Under the pieces are notes generated by a model. The model was not told the origin of the DNA. It searched no databases and worked only from the letters and a program-made list of their open reading frames with translations. The position numbers were made by a program, and so were the translations under genes. Positions 8,230 through 20,309 of a stretch of 64,000 nt of DNA are shown here, in pieces; position 1 is the first letter of the stretch; every line of letters begins with the position of its first letter. The DNA is from Tieghemostelium lacteum (taxonomy: Eukaryota; Evosea; Eumycetozoa; Dictyosteliales; Raperosteliaceae): contig LODT01000013.1 in the NCBI GenBank assembly GCA_001606155.1, positions 186,001-250,000 of the forward strand, written 5' to 3'.

Positions 8230-9755
8230 ATGTATATCATATTATTGGTATTTGGTTTATTATTCCTTTATTATTTTGTAAATATTACATTTTTAACTTG
8301 AGTTACAATTAAATAAAAAAATTAATTGTATAAATTCAGATTAAATTAAATAGTAAATCAAATAAAAATGAAGTAACAGGTCCTATTGCATTTCCATTAA
8401 TTGGTAATATGCATTTACTCTCCTCAAAGAAACTACCACATGAGGTGTTAAATGGCCTAAGCAGTAAATATGGAATGGTGTATAGGTTCTATATGGGTTC
8501 TTACTATTCATTGGTTGTAACTGACCCTGATATGATGAGAGAGATATTTATAAAGAATTTTGATAACTTCACTGATAGACTTCATATACCTTCTATTAAG
8601 TATGCTAGTAATAATTTTAGAGGTATAGGTTCAGCTGATGAATATCAATGGAGGGTGAATAAACAGAGGGTTATATCAGCATTCTCTGGAACCAATATTA
8701 AAAAGGTATCACATTTACTGGAAAAGACAACTTCTGAATTGGTTTCTATAATGTCTGAGTTTGAAGCTTCTGGAAGAGAAATGGAACCAATAATGTATTT
8801 TAGAAAGTATGCTACTAATGTTATATGTAGATATATTTTCAGTTTAGAGGTTCCTTATGGAGATGAGGAAATGGGTGTTGATGGAGGAAGAGTTACACAA
8901 TTGATAAAAGCAGTTCATGACATTAGTATACTTTTAGGATCTGGTAGTAAAGGTGATTTCATTTCAGTTTTATCACCATTTTATGATATCTATTTGACAT
9001 ATTTCACCAAAGAAATTACAAATATAAACCAATTTGTAAGAGAAATTGTAATGGAACATTTAAATACATTGGATAAAGAGAATCCTAAAGATTTAATTGA
9101 TACTCTTATCATGCAATTTGATTGTACAAAACCAGAGAATATTCAAGAGATTGTATATATTGCAAGAGACATTTTCATGTCAGTTGAAACACCTGCTAAT
9201 ACTCTAGAATGGTTTACATTGTTAATGGCTAATTATCCAATAGTTCAAGAGAAAGTTTACCAAGAATTGAAAATGATTGTATCAGAAAGAGATAATATTC
9301 AATTAACATTAAAAGATAGAAATTCCACACCCTATCTTAATGCCACTATTAAAGAATCAATGAGATATAAAAATATAGCTCCATTGGGTGGTTCTAGAGT
9401 TGCAAAGAATGATATTGTCATTAATAACATATTCATACCAAAAGGTTGTAATATCATCCAAAATTTCTATGGGCTCTCAAGAAATGAACAATTTTGGAAT
9501 GAACCAAACCAATTTCTACCTGATAGATTTATAAATAATAATCATTCTGATCTATTCTATCCATTTGCATTAGGTCCTAGAAATTGTCTTGGCCAAAATC
9601 TAGCACTAGATGAGCTATATTTGGCATGTTCAAACATTCTTGTGAACTTTAAAATCTCACCACCTGAAGGTAGCTCTAAATTGGATGAAACTGAGATATT
9701 TAGTCTATCTGCGCATCCTCATAAATTTAAAATTAAATTAGAAAAGAGAGTATAA
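8230..9755 (+). CDS. Cytochrome P450, CYP508-like (gene 3)
   Basis: Exons 8230-8277 and 8340-9755, 487 residues; the 62-nt intron (GTAAAT..TTCAG) follows the anchor MYIILLVFGLLFLYYF in the same phase as in genes 1 and 2. The hinge GPIAFPLIGN, ESMR (ExxR), PDRF and heme loop FALGPRNCLG are present. The I-helix is unusual: where genes 1 and 2 have FMAGTESTAN and FMASTETTAN, this protein has FMSVETPAN, one residue shorter, with Pro after the conserved Thr. This could alter oxygen activation or kink the helix. It is the most diverged of the three. It ends 76 bp before NOL9. Confidence 0.9.
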
Positions 9756-9830
9756 ATAAATGGTTTATAATATACATCTGAGAATGAAACAAAATAAAAA
9801 AAAATTAAAAAATTATTTAAAGTTATTATA

Positions 9831-11564
9831 ATGAACGAGAGCACCAATGGTTCAAATAAACTTTCAAATTTTCAAATCAAAACACCAAATAATTTAAATA
9901 AGATTATTAGAGTTGAAGAAAACAAAAACCTATTGATATTCTTCAATCAAGATATTATATATTTTTATGGTAAAGCTAATATAAGAGTGTTATATGGTAG
10001 TATAGATATATATGGTCACAATTTGAAACCAACTACCAATTTCTATCCTATATATGCACCATTTTGTTCAAATGTATTATCAATATCTAGTAATAGTAAT
10101 AATAATAATCAAGAACAGAATGAAGTTGATACAGAACGATTAAAGATTGATCACAGCGAGATTAGACCAATAAGTGAACAGGTTAATACAATTATTCAAA
10201 GTAATAGTAAATTAATAACCAGTATAGTAATAATTGGATATCTTAGTGATAATTGTGAAAATTCTACATTGTTATCTCTAAGACAGAGAACAAAAATAGA
10301 AAACTACTCTAATATATTCCCAGAGATAAATAGTTTTTATCCTCTATTTAATATACCGAAAATTCAAATTCAACCGCTACAAATACCAAGATTTTGGATA
10401 GAATATATTGATAATGAAATTTTAAATAATAATAATAGTAGTAGTAATGGGAATCTGAAATTGATAACTATAGGTAATAAGGATGTTGGTAAAAGTACTT
10501 TTAATAGAGTACTATTAAATAGACTATTGAATAGATATCCTCATGTACTTTATGTGGAATTGGATACAGGTCAATGTGAATTCACACCTAGTGGTTTGGT
10601 ATCTGTTGATTTGATTAAAGAACCATTGTTTGGACCTACATTCACACATATGAAACCCAAACCACTAAGGCAATATTTTTACGGTGATATCACAAGTAAG
10701 ACAAATCCAGAGTACTATTTGAATTTGTGTAAACAGGTATTGGATTGTTGTGACATTATACTTAAACAACATCCAAATATACCAGTTTTGGTAAATTCGA
10801 ATGGTTGGTTAAAAGGATTGGGATTAATGTTGATATCTGAGATAATAAAGTACCTTCAACCAACGATAATTACACAACTCTATCAACAACCAAGAGAGAT
10901 AACATATAAACTAAAACTCAGTGTAACTGGTGATGATATAAAACAATGGTTCACAGAGAATATTGAAAAATCTCCAAAAATGTTTAATATATCCAGTGCG
11001 AATTTAGGTGTTGGTTCAGCACCTTTTAAACCACTTCCCAATAACGATTGGAGAGATTTAATGTCTAGATCCTATTTCAAAATGGAAAGTGAAATTATGA
11101 CAAATCAGATACCTTACAGTGTAGAATGGAAACACTATAAGGTAAAAATACTCTCAAATAGAGTGGAACCCAGTCAAACTATGGTCTCTTTAAATGGTCA
11201 AGTTGTAGGATTATGTTATGATCCAGTAGAATATGAATACCAATCACGTAGAATTACAGTAAAAACGCCTCACTGGATTCAAGGTCAACCTAACATCTGT
11301 GAATGTTTAGGATTAGCACTTGTCAGATCTATTGATATGGCGGCATCACTATTCTATCTACTCACACCTTTGTCACTGGAACAAGTTCAACAATCAAATT
11401 TGATTTTAAAAGGTTCTCTAGATATTCCTTGGGATCCTCATGTTGCGGTATCATCTAAAGGTACTGTTATAATGCCCTATTTAAAATTCGATATATTGTC
11501 CTCCTATGGTACTGGCTCTTCTCACATGGACAGAACTAAGAAAAAGAATAAATTCTACGATTAA
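9831..11564 (+). CDS. nol9: NOL9/Grc3-type polynucleotide 5'-kinase
   Basis: Single exon, 577 residues. The P-loop GNKDVGKST lies near residue 220, followed by LYVELDTGQCEFTPSGLVSV, a hallmark of the Clp1/Grc3 kinase family, and YFYGDITSKTNPEYY. The later segment PVLVNSNGWLKGLGLMLISE matches the family's lid/substrate region. NOL9/Grc3 phosphorylates the 5' end of pre-rRNA cleaved in ITS2 and supports 28S/5.8S maturation in the nucleolus; that role is taken from the family. Preference over Clp1 rests on the domain order (beta-rich N-terminus, long C-terminal domain) and the GDITSKTNP segment. A short Asn-rich tract lies before the kinase domain. Confidence 0.88.
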   Translation: MNESTNGSNKLSNFQIKTPNNLNKIIRVEENKNLLIFFNQDIIYFYGKANIRVLYGSIDIYGHNLKPTTNFYPIYAPFCSNVLSISSNSNNNNQEQNEVDTERLKIDHSEIRPISEQVNTIIQSNSKLITSIVIIGYLSDNCENSTLLSLRQRTKIENYSNIFPEINSFYPLFNIPKIQIQPLQIPRFWIEYIDNEILNNNNSSSNGNLKLITIGNKDVGKSTFNRVLLNRLLNRYPHVLYVELDTGQCEFTPSGLVSVDLIKEPLFGPTFTHMKPKPLRQYFYGDITSKTNPEYYLNLCKQVLDCCDIILKQHPNIPVLVNSNGWLKGLGLMLISEIIKYLQPTIITQLYQQPREITYKLKLSVTGDDIKQWFTENIEKSPKMFNISSANLGVGSAPFKPLPNNDWRDLMSRSYFKMESEIMTNQIPYSVEWKHYKVKILSNRVEPSQTMVSLNGQVVGLCYDPVEYEYQSRRITVKTPHWIQGQPNICECLGLALVRSIDMAASLFYLLTPLSLEQVQQSNLILKGSLDIPWDPHVAVSSKGTVIMPYLKFDILSSYGTGSSHMDRTKKKNKFYD

Positions 11565-12241
11565 TAGCTTCTAAATTTAATTATATTCATTTAATCTTTT
11601 TGTGACATATTTAGCCTAACAGATGTTAATATGTGATATTGTAAATTTCTCCAAATTTTTCCAAATTATTCCAAATTATTTATTCTTTACAAAAGTCTAA
11701 ACAAACATTTGTTAAATTGTACAGTCAACTTCGTAATTGGATCGAAGTTCAAATTTTCATTTATTAGGACTGGAAAATGTAAGATAAAAATCTTCTAATG
11801 ATTCAAACAACAGTTTATTATTTAAATTGGACCAGATGTTGCCTACTTACCTGGGGAAGAAAAAAGAATACAATCCCTCTTTCTATTTAGAAAATAATAG
11901 TAGAGAGTATCAAATGAACAAAATGGTTATGCTGATGGAACTAAATCAGGAAAGAAAAAATAATACAATATATTTTGAATTAAAAATATTTTAGTACTCT
12001 CCAATCTTATATTTTATTTTAGAAAATCTATAACATTGCAGGTTTAGATAACTAAAAAATAGATAAATCTATGGATTTTAAATTATCTAAACCTGTGTGT
12101 TGTCTATTAACAATTAGTTCACCTATAAATTTTACATTTAAATAACTATTTAGATCTAAATAAATTCTTTACACCTTTAATGAAAATTAAACTATAGTTT
12201 ATTTAATTAATAGATTATATGATTTTTTACATTCATATTTA
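11565..12241. other. Convergent 3' spacer between nol9 and mcm5
   Basis: A 677-bp spacer between converging genes. It contains a small tandem stretch (tccaaattttt/tccaaattat copies near 11650-11680), an unexplained 52-codon open frame at 11836-11994 (plus strand; starts MLPTYLGKKKEYNPS, no family recognised), and a perfect 13-bp inverted repeat at 12039-12095. Both transcripts must end here. Confidence 0.5.
12039..12095. repeat. 13-bp perfect inverted repeat (hairpin)
   Basis: CAGGTTTAGATAA at 12039-12051 is mirrored exactly by TTATCTAAACCTG at 12083-12095, with a 31-nt AT-rich loop. It lies between the 3' ends of two converging genes, so it may fold in either transcript. It could be a 3'-end or stability element, or the remains of a small inverted-repeat element. 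Confidence 0.7.
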
Positions 12242-14527
12242 CTATCTTTTACGTTGAATTAGTTTTCTCTGAAAAAGATATTCAAATTCATCTTTTTTGA
12301 CTAAAATATCAATTGCTCTGTTCATAGCCATTGAGGAAATACTTTTAGATGCCAAATCGAATTTTAATTGTCTCACTGATTTTTTCTGACCTATAGCAAT
12401 AATCTTTTTAATCATATTTTCACCTTGAAGAATTTCTTGCATCATCTGAAGAGTCATGGATTCACCAACAGCATTATTAGTAGTAATAGCATCAAATGTA
12501 GAGACATTAAATAATCTAATTGCCTCTTGTGCATGTTGATTTGTTGCAACAGGTGACAAATGCATTTTTGCCAATGCCTCTGAGATTCTGATAATAGCCT
12601 CTAGCTGACGTACTGTGATTGGAATTACATTGCTATTAGGTTCTTGATTGGATTTCTCTCTTACTGTTGATCTTACACTGACATAATGATTCTTTAGAGT
12701 CTCTAAAGCCTCTGGAGAAAGTCTAGGAGACTCTCTACTCTTACAAAATGATATATACTTTTTGAGGAAATTAATATCCATATCCTCACTCTTACCATCA
12801 GTACTCTTTGATGTGTGTCCTGAATTGGTTCTCATATGAATACCAAGTACATGACCTGCAATTTTCTTATCTGAAGCTTCGTTTCTTGGATCACGAACTA
12901 CAAAAATCATATCAAATCTAGAAAGAATAGTTGATTGGAAATCTATATTTTCACCAGCAGATCTCTGATCATCATATCTACCATAGACAGGATTGGAAGC
13001 AGCCAAAACAGAAGTACGACTATTTAAAATGGTAGTAATACCAGCTTTGGCAATGGATATAGTTTGTTGCTCCATTGCCTCATGGATTGCAACTCTATCA
13101 TTTAGATCCATTTTATCAAACTCATCAATACATACAATACCACCATCAGCTACAACCATTGCACCACCCTCTAGATAAAACTCACCAGTTGATGGTTCTC
13201 TAATTACAGATGCTGTAAGACCTGCTGCTGAAGAACCTTTACCACTGGTGTACACTGCAATTGGTGACACTTTTTCAACAAATTTAAGCATTTGACTCTT
13301 TGCAGTACCAGGGTCACCTATCAATAGTATATTAATATCCCCACGTAATCTCATTTTGTCTGGAAGTCTTTTTGGACTACCTCCAAATAATTGACAACAA
13401 ATGGCACGTTTAATATCTTCGTGACCAAAAATAGCTGGTGCTATGGATTTACTTAATAACTGATAGAGATCAGGTCTTCTAGAGAGTTTACGAAATTCTT
13501 CTTCTTCTTTTGGAGTAAAACTAAGGTAATCTCTTCTACCGTTGGTATCTGATGTTATACCGAGAACACGGAGATAAGGTGTACGAATGGTACTTGATTG
13601 ACCACCTCCACCACCACGACCTCTTGCAGCTTCAAATATACCATAAACACCCAAAACCATAATTCTTTGACCTGGAGTAACACGTTCTGCCAGACATCTA
13701 TCCAGAGACAGCAAAATATGTCTAGGCATTTCACCAGTTGGAATAGTTTCAGGTGCCTCTTGTAGTTTAAGTACCTGTTGATTTACAAATGTACATTGAT
13801 CCGATAGTACCAAATATGGATTATTTGGACATGCTTTAGATTGATAATTCTTTCCAATTTGGCATTGCTGTGGCACCATTGATTGATTAATACCTGGTTT
13901 AATTGATATTATCAATTGATGTTCACAATTCTTGCAACGTAATATCATCTTTTGTGGTTTTGGTTGTGTTCTAGATGCTGAAATTACAATTCCCTGTATC
14001 TTTACTAATTTTGCTATATTTATAGATTTCATATCTCTAATAGCCGATGGTTCTAGTGATGATCTAAATAGTAACTGAATATCATCAATTGAACCCAAAT
14101 CAAAATTCATTAATTTAATTGAATCTTTAATTGAATCTTCAAACTTATTTATAAATAAATATTAGAATTTGTGCGTTCTCATCATTGCATATTCATATTG
14201 TATCTATATCAGTTAGTTATAGGCTATACATACAATTGGTATAATTTCATTTGGTTTATTAAGTAATAGATTAGATAAATCAGAATCATATCTAATCAAA
14301 TGATCTATATTAACTTCTAAATAATGCAATCCTAAATTATAATTTTGTTTCAATTGATCTCTATAAATGAATACATTTTTATCATTCTTCCAGTCTCTAA
14401 TAAACTTTCCAAATCTTTCTTTTATGTCAAGTGATGCTTTTCCATCATTTTGATTATTTATAGTTTTACCACCTGCCAATCCACCTCCACCACTAACAAA
14501 AACACTTCCTTCATCCCAACCACTCAT
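12242..14527 (-). CDS. mcm5: MCM5 replicative helicase subunit (2 exons)
   Basis: Minus strand, exons 14527-14234 and 14143-12242, 731 residues. The 90-nt intron (GTATGT..AAG) is needed to join DSDLSNLLLNKPNEIIPI to FEDSIKDSIKLMNFDLG, exactly where MCM5 proteins continue. Visible parts: N-terminal OB region with zinc-binding Cys (CKNCEH, then two more Cys), and the MCM AAA domain with Walker A GDPGTAKSQ, Walker B CIDEFDKM and arginine finger SRFDM. Choice of MCM5 over other MCMs rests on the N-terminal DSDLS..LLLNKP segment and on the C-terminal part (TVRQLEAIIRISEALAKMHL). Length fits the family (about 730). It acts in the MCM2-7 helicase in the nucleus. Glycine-rich runs (GGGGG) occur near the N-terminus and in the OB domain. 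Confidence 0.94.
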
Positions 14528-14779
14528 TCCAGTAGTTCTTTAATAAATGACACCTTTACCGATATAATATTACAAAAATATGAAAAAAAATTTAAAAAAA
14601 AAAAAAAGGCGGGTTGCTTAATCTAAAACAATTTAACAATTTACAATATTAATTAACTTGAACTTTTAATTAAGATAATTAACCTAATTTAAATAATAAT
14701 AAATTAAATAAATTACAATTATTTTTATAAGTTTTTTTTTTTGTTTTTTACAATCACCATTTTTCACCATCAACATCAA

Positions 14780-16654
14780 ATGAACAACTATTATTATTTA
14801 TTAATAATAGTTTGTGTTCTATTTTCATTTTTTGATAGTTTAGAATGTAAATTGTCATCCTTTTATACACCAACAGAAGAATTAAAAGTTAAATTAAGGT
14901 ATGAAGTGGAACATTACTGATGGATGAAAATTGAGATATGATCTAACATGTTGATGACTCATCATTATAGGGAAGATGTTAAAGATATGTTTTATCATGG
15001 ATATAATAACTATATGAAATATAGCTTTCCAATGGATGAATTAAAACCAATTACATGTACAGGATCGAATACATTTGGACAGTATGCATTAACATTTATA
15101 GATAGTCTTGACACTTTAGCGGTATTAGGTAATTTCACTGAATTTGAAAAAGGTGTAAATTGGGTGATTGAAAATATAAAGTTTGATAATGATATGACTG
15201 TATCGGTGTTTGAGACCAATATAAGAGTTTTAGGAGGACTGTTATCAAGTCACTTATTAGCTGAAAAGTATTTAGGAGCTGACAAATACAAAGGTGGTTT
15301 ATTACCTCTAGCAACGGATTTGGGTGAGAGATTACTAGTTGCTTTCCATACACCAACTGGTATTCCATATGGTACTGTTAATCTTCTTAAAGGTGTACCA
15401 AAAGGTGAGACAACTATAACATGTACAGCAGCAGGAGGTACATTTTCACTAGAGTTTGGTATTCTCTCCAAACTTACAGGTCGTATGGAATTTGAAAATG
15501 CAGCTAGAAGAGCTGTTAGAGCAATTTGGAAATTCCGTTCAGAACTAGATCTAGTTGGAAACCATATTGATATTGCAACTGGTGAATGGACAATTAAAGA
15601 GTCTGGTATAGGTACTGGTATTGACTCATTCTTTGAATACCTTCTCAAATCTGCTGTGTTTTTTGATGATGAAGAATATATGGATATATTCCTTCAATGT
15701 TACAAAGCTATCAACACTCACATTAAAAAAGATAATTGGTATGTAGAAGTCAATATTCAAAAAGCATCTATTGTATGGCCAGTCTATAACAGTCTACAAT
15801 CGTATTGGCCTGGTTTACAGACTCTTTTGGGTGACTATGGTGATGGTTTAAATACTGCAAAGGTATTTCATGTCGTATGGAGAAGATATGGATTTTTACC
15901 AGAGGGATATAACCTCATTAGCGGTAATGTTCAAATTGGTCAAAAAGGGTACCCTTTGAGACCTGAATTAGCAGAATCACTCTATTATCTCTATCAAGCA
16001 AATAGGGATCCATTATTTATAAAAATGGGTAAAGATTTGGTATACAGTTTAAATAATATAACTCGAGTTAAATGTGGACATGCTGGTATACAAGATGTAG
16101 AAAAACACTCATTAGATGATAAAATGGAAAGTTTCTTTTTATCAGAAACATGCAAATATCTTTATCTACTCTTTGATACTGATGACAATACTGAAAATAC
16201 CAATCCACAAATTAATATTAATAGTAATAGTAATAATAATCAAAGAGTATTACTAAGAGATGTAATATTCAATACAGAAGGTCACATTTTTGAAATGGAT
16301 AAAAAATTCTATACAAAATCAGATCAATATAGGAAATATAAAAAAATTCAATTAAAGAATAAACAAAACTACGAACTCCAACAACAAAAGAGGGAACAAG
16401 AAGAAAATAGTGAAGAGAATAATAATAGTGAAAACAAAGATACAACACCATTAGAAGGTCCCACAACATTAAATGAACATACATCCATTTTAATTAATTC
16501 TAGTAAAGAAATTGTTAACTTTCAGTTCAAATGTGAACCATTATCATATCTTCGAAGAATATCTTCAGGAACCTTTCAATTCTTATCAGGGTTAAAAGAA
16601 GATGAATGGTATGAAGATAAAAAAGTTATAGACGCTTTGCAAATGTCTGATTAA
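14780..16654 (+). CDS. EDEM-type alpha-mannosidase-like protein (GH47; 2 exons)
   Basis: Exons 14780-14898 and 14971-16654, 600 residues, joined across a 72-nt intron (GTATGA..ATAG). Exon 1 gives a signal peptide (MNNYYYLLIIVCVLFSFFDS) and the start of the mature protein; the join yields KVKLREDVKDMFYHGYNNYM, the usual beginning of the GH47 fold. GH47 marks: TFIDSLDTLAVLGN, GAGGT-like CTAAGGTFSLEFG, RPELAESLYYLYQANRDP, and the EDEM signature DKMESFFLSETCKYLYLLF. EDEM proteins trim mannose from misfolded glycoproteins and pass them to the SEL1L-HRD1 complex in the ER; a SEL1L gene lies at 56879-59461. The C-terminal third has Asn-rich low-complexity sequence. No KDEL signal is visible. Confidence 0.9.
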
Positions 16655-16873
16655 TATAATATATAAATTTCACATTATTTACAATTCTTTACTTACTTGT
16701 ATATTTCATAATATTTATTTGAATCTGATCATAAAAAAGGACTACTATAAATAGAATTTTATAAATAATGTTATTACTTTTTTGTTTTTTTTTAATTTTT
16801 TTATTTAAATTATTAATTGTTTTGTATTATTTAAATAAAATTATTATTATTGTGTAATTATTATTGAATTGTT

Positions 16874-19800
16874 TTAATCATTCTTTGGTAACATTAAAGA
16901 ATTTCTAGTTGGTCTACGTACAACATCAACTAAATCACCAGCATTGAAAGTTTTGAAAGCATTGACAACTTGAATCTTTTTGTGAGTTTGTCTAACGATT
17001 TGCCATCCTTTTCCAACGTTGGTTCTTGAGACGACTACATTTTCATTTTCAGTTTCGTTGTTGATTAATTCTTTTTGTTCTGAGGTGTTATTGTTGCTGT
17101 TTTCAGTGGATTCAATGAGTTTGGTGGTTGAAGTTGGAGTTGGAGTTGTAGATTCAGAGTTGGATAATGAGACATTAGCACCACTGTTCAATGGAATGTA
17201 TGATTGAGTTGGTGGTTGTGATTCAACTGGTGGTGGTGGAGTGTAGACAGCTTCTGATACCTTAGGTTTAGATTTCTTTGGTACTGGTTCACGAATTGGA
17301 ATCATTCTAATCAAAGCACCAAATGGAAGTGCAATAGCACCTGTGATGACACATGCAGCCCATTCTTGAATTTGTAATTGAGTTGTAGAGGTAGCAGTAG
17401 AACCAAAGGTTACAAAAATAATTTGTACACCTAAAGTGAATAGCATAACAATTGAAAAGATTGGATTGTGGAAGAAACCTCTGAAACAATTTAATTTGTT
17501 ACCCAAGACTCTTGCATTGATTTCATTGAACAATTGTAAAAATACAAAAGTGTTAAAGACAATGGTGTAGTGGTGAACGGAGTCAATTTCAATGGCACCT
17601 GGTTTAGTGTAGAAGTGATCGTAAATGTGGTGTCCTTGGTAGAGTAAAGTGAATAGAATAGCCAATTGTAATGCAGAGTGACCAATGATGTTTCTCCACA
17701 TGGATCTGGTGATAAGAGGAGCATCTTTACCATTGGGTGGACGGTCTAAGAGATCAGGTGTAGGTGGTTCAGTGGCAAGAGCCAAAGCAGCTAAAGTATC
17801 CATAATCAAATTTACCCAAAGAAGTTGTACAGCAGTCAATGGAGACTCACCTTTACCTGATAGAGTACCAATGAATGCAATAGTAACGGCTACGACATTG
17901 ACAGTCAATTGGAATTGAAGGAATTTACAAATGGCATCATAGATATTTCTACCCCAGAGAACAGCTCTGACAATAGAGGCAAAGTTATCATCTAATAAAA
18001 CTACATCACTTGCAGCAATAGCTACTTCAGTACCTGCAATACCCATAGAGAAACCAACATTGGCTAACTTAAGAGCTGGACCATCATTAGTACCATCACC
18101 AGTTACAGCAACAACTTCACCGAGATCCTTTAAACGACCTACTAATAATTGTTTATCAGTTGGGGAGGAACGAGCGAGTACTTGTAATTTAGGTAAGATA
18201 GCATCCATTTCTTCTTGAGGCAATTCTCTGAATTTTGGACCTTCCATACATAGACCACCTTCAGTGAGAATACCACAGTTTTTAGCAATATTTCTAGCAG
18301 TTACAATGTTATCACCAGTAACCATACGTACAGTGATACCAGCATCTTTACATTTAGCAACAGCACCTGGGACTTCTGGTCTAAGTGGATCTTTAATACC
18401 AACAATACCAATAAAGATGAGGTTGTGTTCTGGAGCTTCTTGATACTGAGTAACATCAGCTGGTAAATCATTATAAGCCAAACCAATAGTACGCAAAGCA
18501 TCAGTAGCAAAGGTGTTAATAGCCTCTTCGAATCTGACTTTATCTTCAGCGGTTAATTGTTGAACTTGACCTTGTTGGTTAAGGAATCTGTCACATTGAC
18601 CCAAGATAATTTCAGAAGCACCTTTACTGTAAAGTCTATTGACAGTACCTTGTTGTACTAGACATGACATTCTCTTTCTGGCAGAGGAGAATGGGAATAA
18701 TTGGTGAACGGTAATACGCTTTCTAGTCTCTGAGTAATCATCACCCAAGAATTTAGTGAAATTCAAAAGGGCACATTCGGTCTTGGAACCAATAAATTCC
18801 ATTTTACCCTTACTGCTTAGACCCTCATAGGCATTGGAGTTTACAGCAATACCTTCACATAGAGTCTTGTTAACCTCTGGGGTGAGACTTTGTTTAAATC
18901 TATCATCAACTTCTGGGAACAAACCACAAATGGTACCAGTTACAACTGTCATGACATTTTGAGTTAGAGTACCAGTTTTATCGGAACAAATGGTAGTTGC
19001 AGAACCCATAGTCTCACAAGAAGCCAAATGTCTTACAAGATTGTTTTCCTTGTACATTTTCATCATACCATATGCAAGAGCCATAGTTACAGCCAATGGA
19101 AGACCTTCAGGTACAGCAACGACAACAATAGTAATAGAACCAATGACTAATTTGACAATATCAGAAGCGGCACTGTTGGTAATTGGAATATCATCTACTT
19201 TCTTTTCGATAAAGTATTTTGGAATGGCAATCAACAAGAGTAAAACAGCAGCACTAAGACCGAATTTACCGATATTTCCAGCAAGATGTTCGAGTTTCTT
19301 TTGTAATGGAGTATCTTCAGATTCTACACGAAGTGACATCATAGTCTTACCATTGAATGAGTTAACACCAACAGCAGTTACTAACATCTTACCCATACCT
19401 TCAATAGCTAATGAACCAGAGATCAAAAATGGATCCATATTCTCAGTGATGTGACCTTTCTTAATTGGATCAGATTCACCAGTGATAGAAGACTCATCAC
19501 AACGTAATGAGTGACCTTCAATAAATACACCATCGGCACAAATAATGTCACCAGTGTCCAAGATGATTACATCACCTACACGGACATCAAAAATTGAGAT
19601 TTGACATTGTTCACCACCTCTGATGGCTTTAACTTGTTTATCAGAGGCTTTTTCATTTAACTCTCTGAAACGTGCTTGATTTTTATAGTCATTCAATGTG
19701 GTTACAGAAACGACAATAACTACGGCAATTAAAATAGCAACACCATCAATCCAACCTGTTTTAGGGTCATGAGATGTATAAGGAATAGCTCCTAATACAA

Positions 19801-20309
19801 TTGAAACGACTGCTGCAACAATCAATAATATTAAAATGTGATCTGATAATGCCTCCAAAACCATACTCCATACTGATTGATGTGGTGGTGGTGGTAATAC
19901 ATTAGTTGAATACCTATCATATGATTTAAAATTGTTAGAATATTTTGATATATTTTAACATTTTTAACCATTTTCTCGCCCACTCCCTTTGATTCAATTT
20001 TTTGTCGTTGGACAAAAAGGTAGAAAAATCAAAGGATGGGGAGAAAGTAACCATTAAATGTGTAGAAATTAATACAAACTTTTGAATTCTAGCTTGTTCA
20101 GTTGAATTTTGTTCTAATGGCAGACCATTAGTAACAGAAGTTTTTAATTGTTTTTCAAGACCTTGTAAATCACCATACTCTTTTAATTCATCGAAACCTT
20201 TGGGTACATCTACCAATTTACCCAATTGTAGTAAAGATAATGGAAATTCATCATTTAATGGATCCAATCCAATAGTCTCTAATGGCTGAGTTTCATCTCC
20301 ATTAGTCAT
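16874..20309 (-). CDS. patA: PatA-type P2B Ca2+-transporting ATPase (2 exons)
   Basis: Minus strand, exons 20309-20080 and 19913-16874, 1089 residues. The 166-nt intron begins with the less common donor GTTTGT. The join gives EQARIQKYSTNVLPPPPHQS and then SVWSMVLEALSDH, the start of the first membrane segment in PMCA-type pumps. P-type marks: PEGLPLAVT in M4, phosphorylation loop CSDKTGTLTQN, and hinge TGDGTNDGPALKLA. The C-terminal tail contains KGWQIVRQTHKKIQVVNAFK, a basic amphipathic stretch that could be regulatory. D. discoideum PatA resides mainly on the contractile vacuole and exports cytosolic Ca2+; that location is inferred here. Large upstream region (1.4 kb) suggests complex regulation. 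Confidence 0.93.

Noticed and set aside
15250-15648. 132-codon open frame antisense to the EDEM gene
   Set aside because: It mirrors conserved GH47 coding sequence and has no start context or family match.
18990-19454. 154-codon open frame on the strand opposite patA
   Set aside because: It lies wholly within the conserved membrane and phosphorylation-loop coding region of patA and its translation follows that gene's codon pattern in reverse, with no family resemblance.
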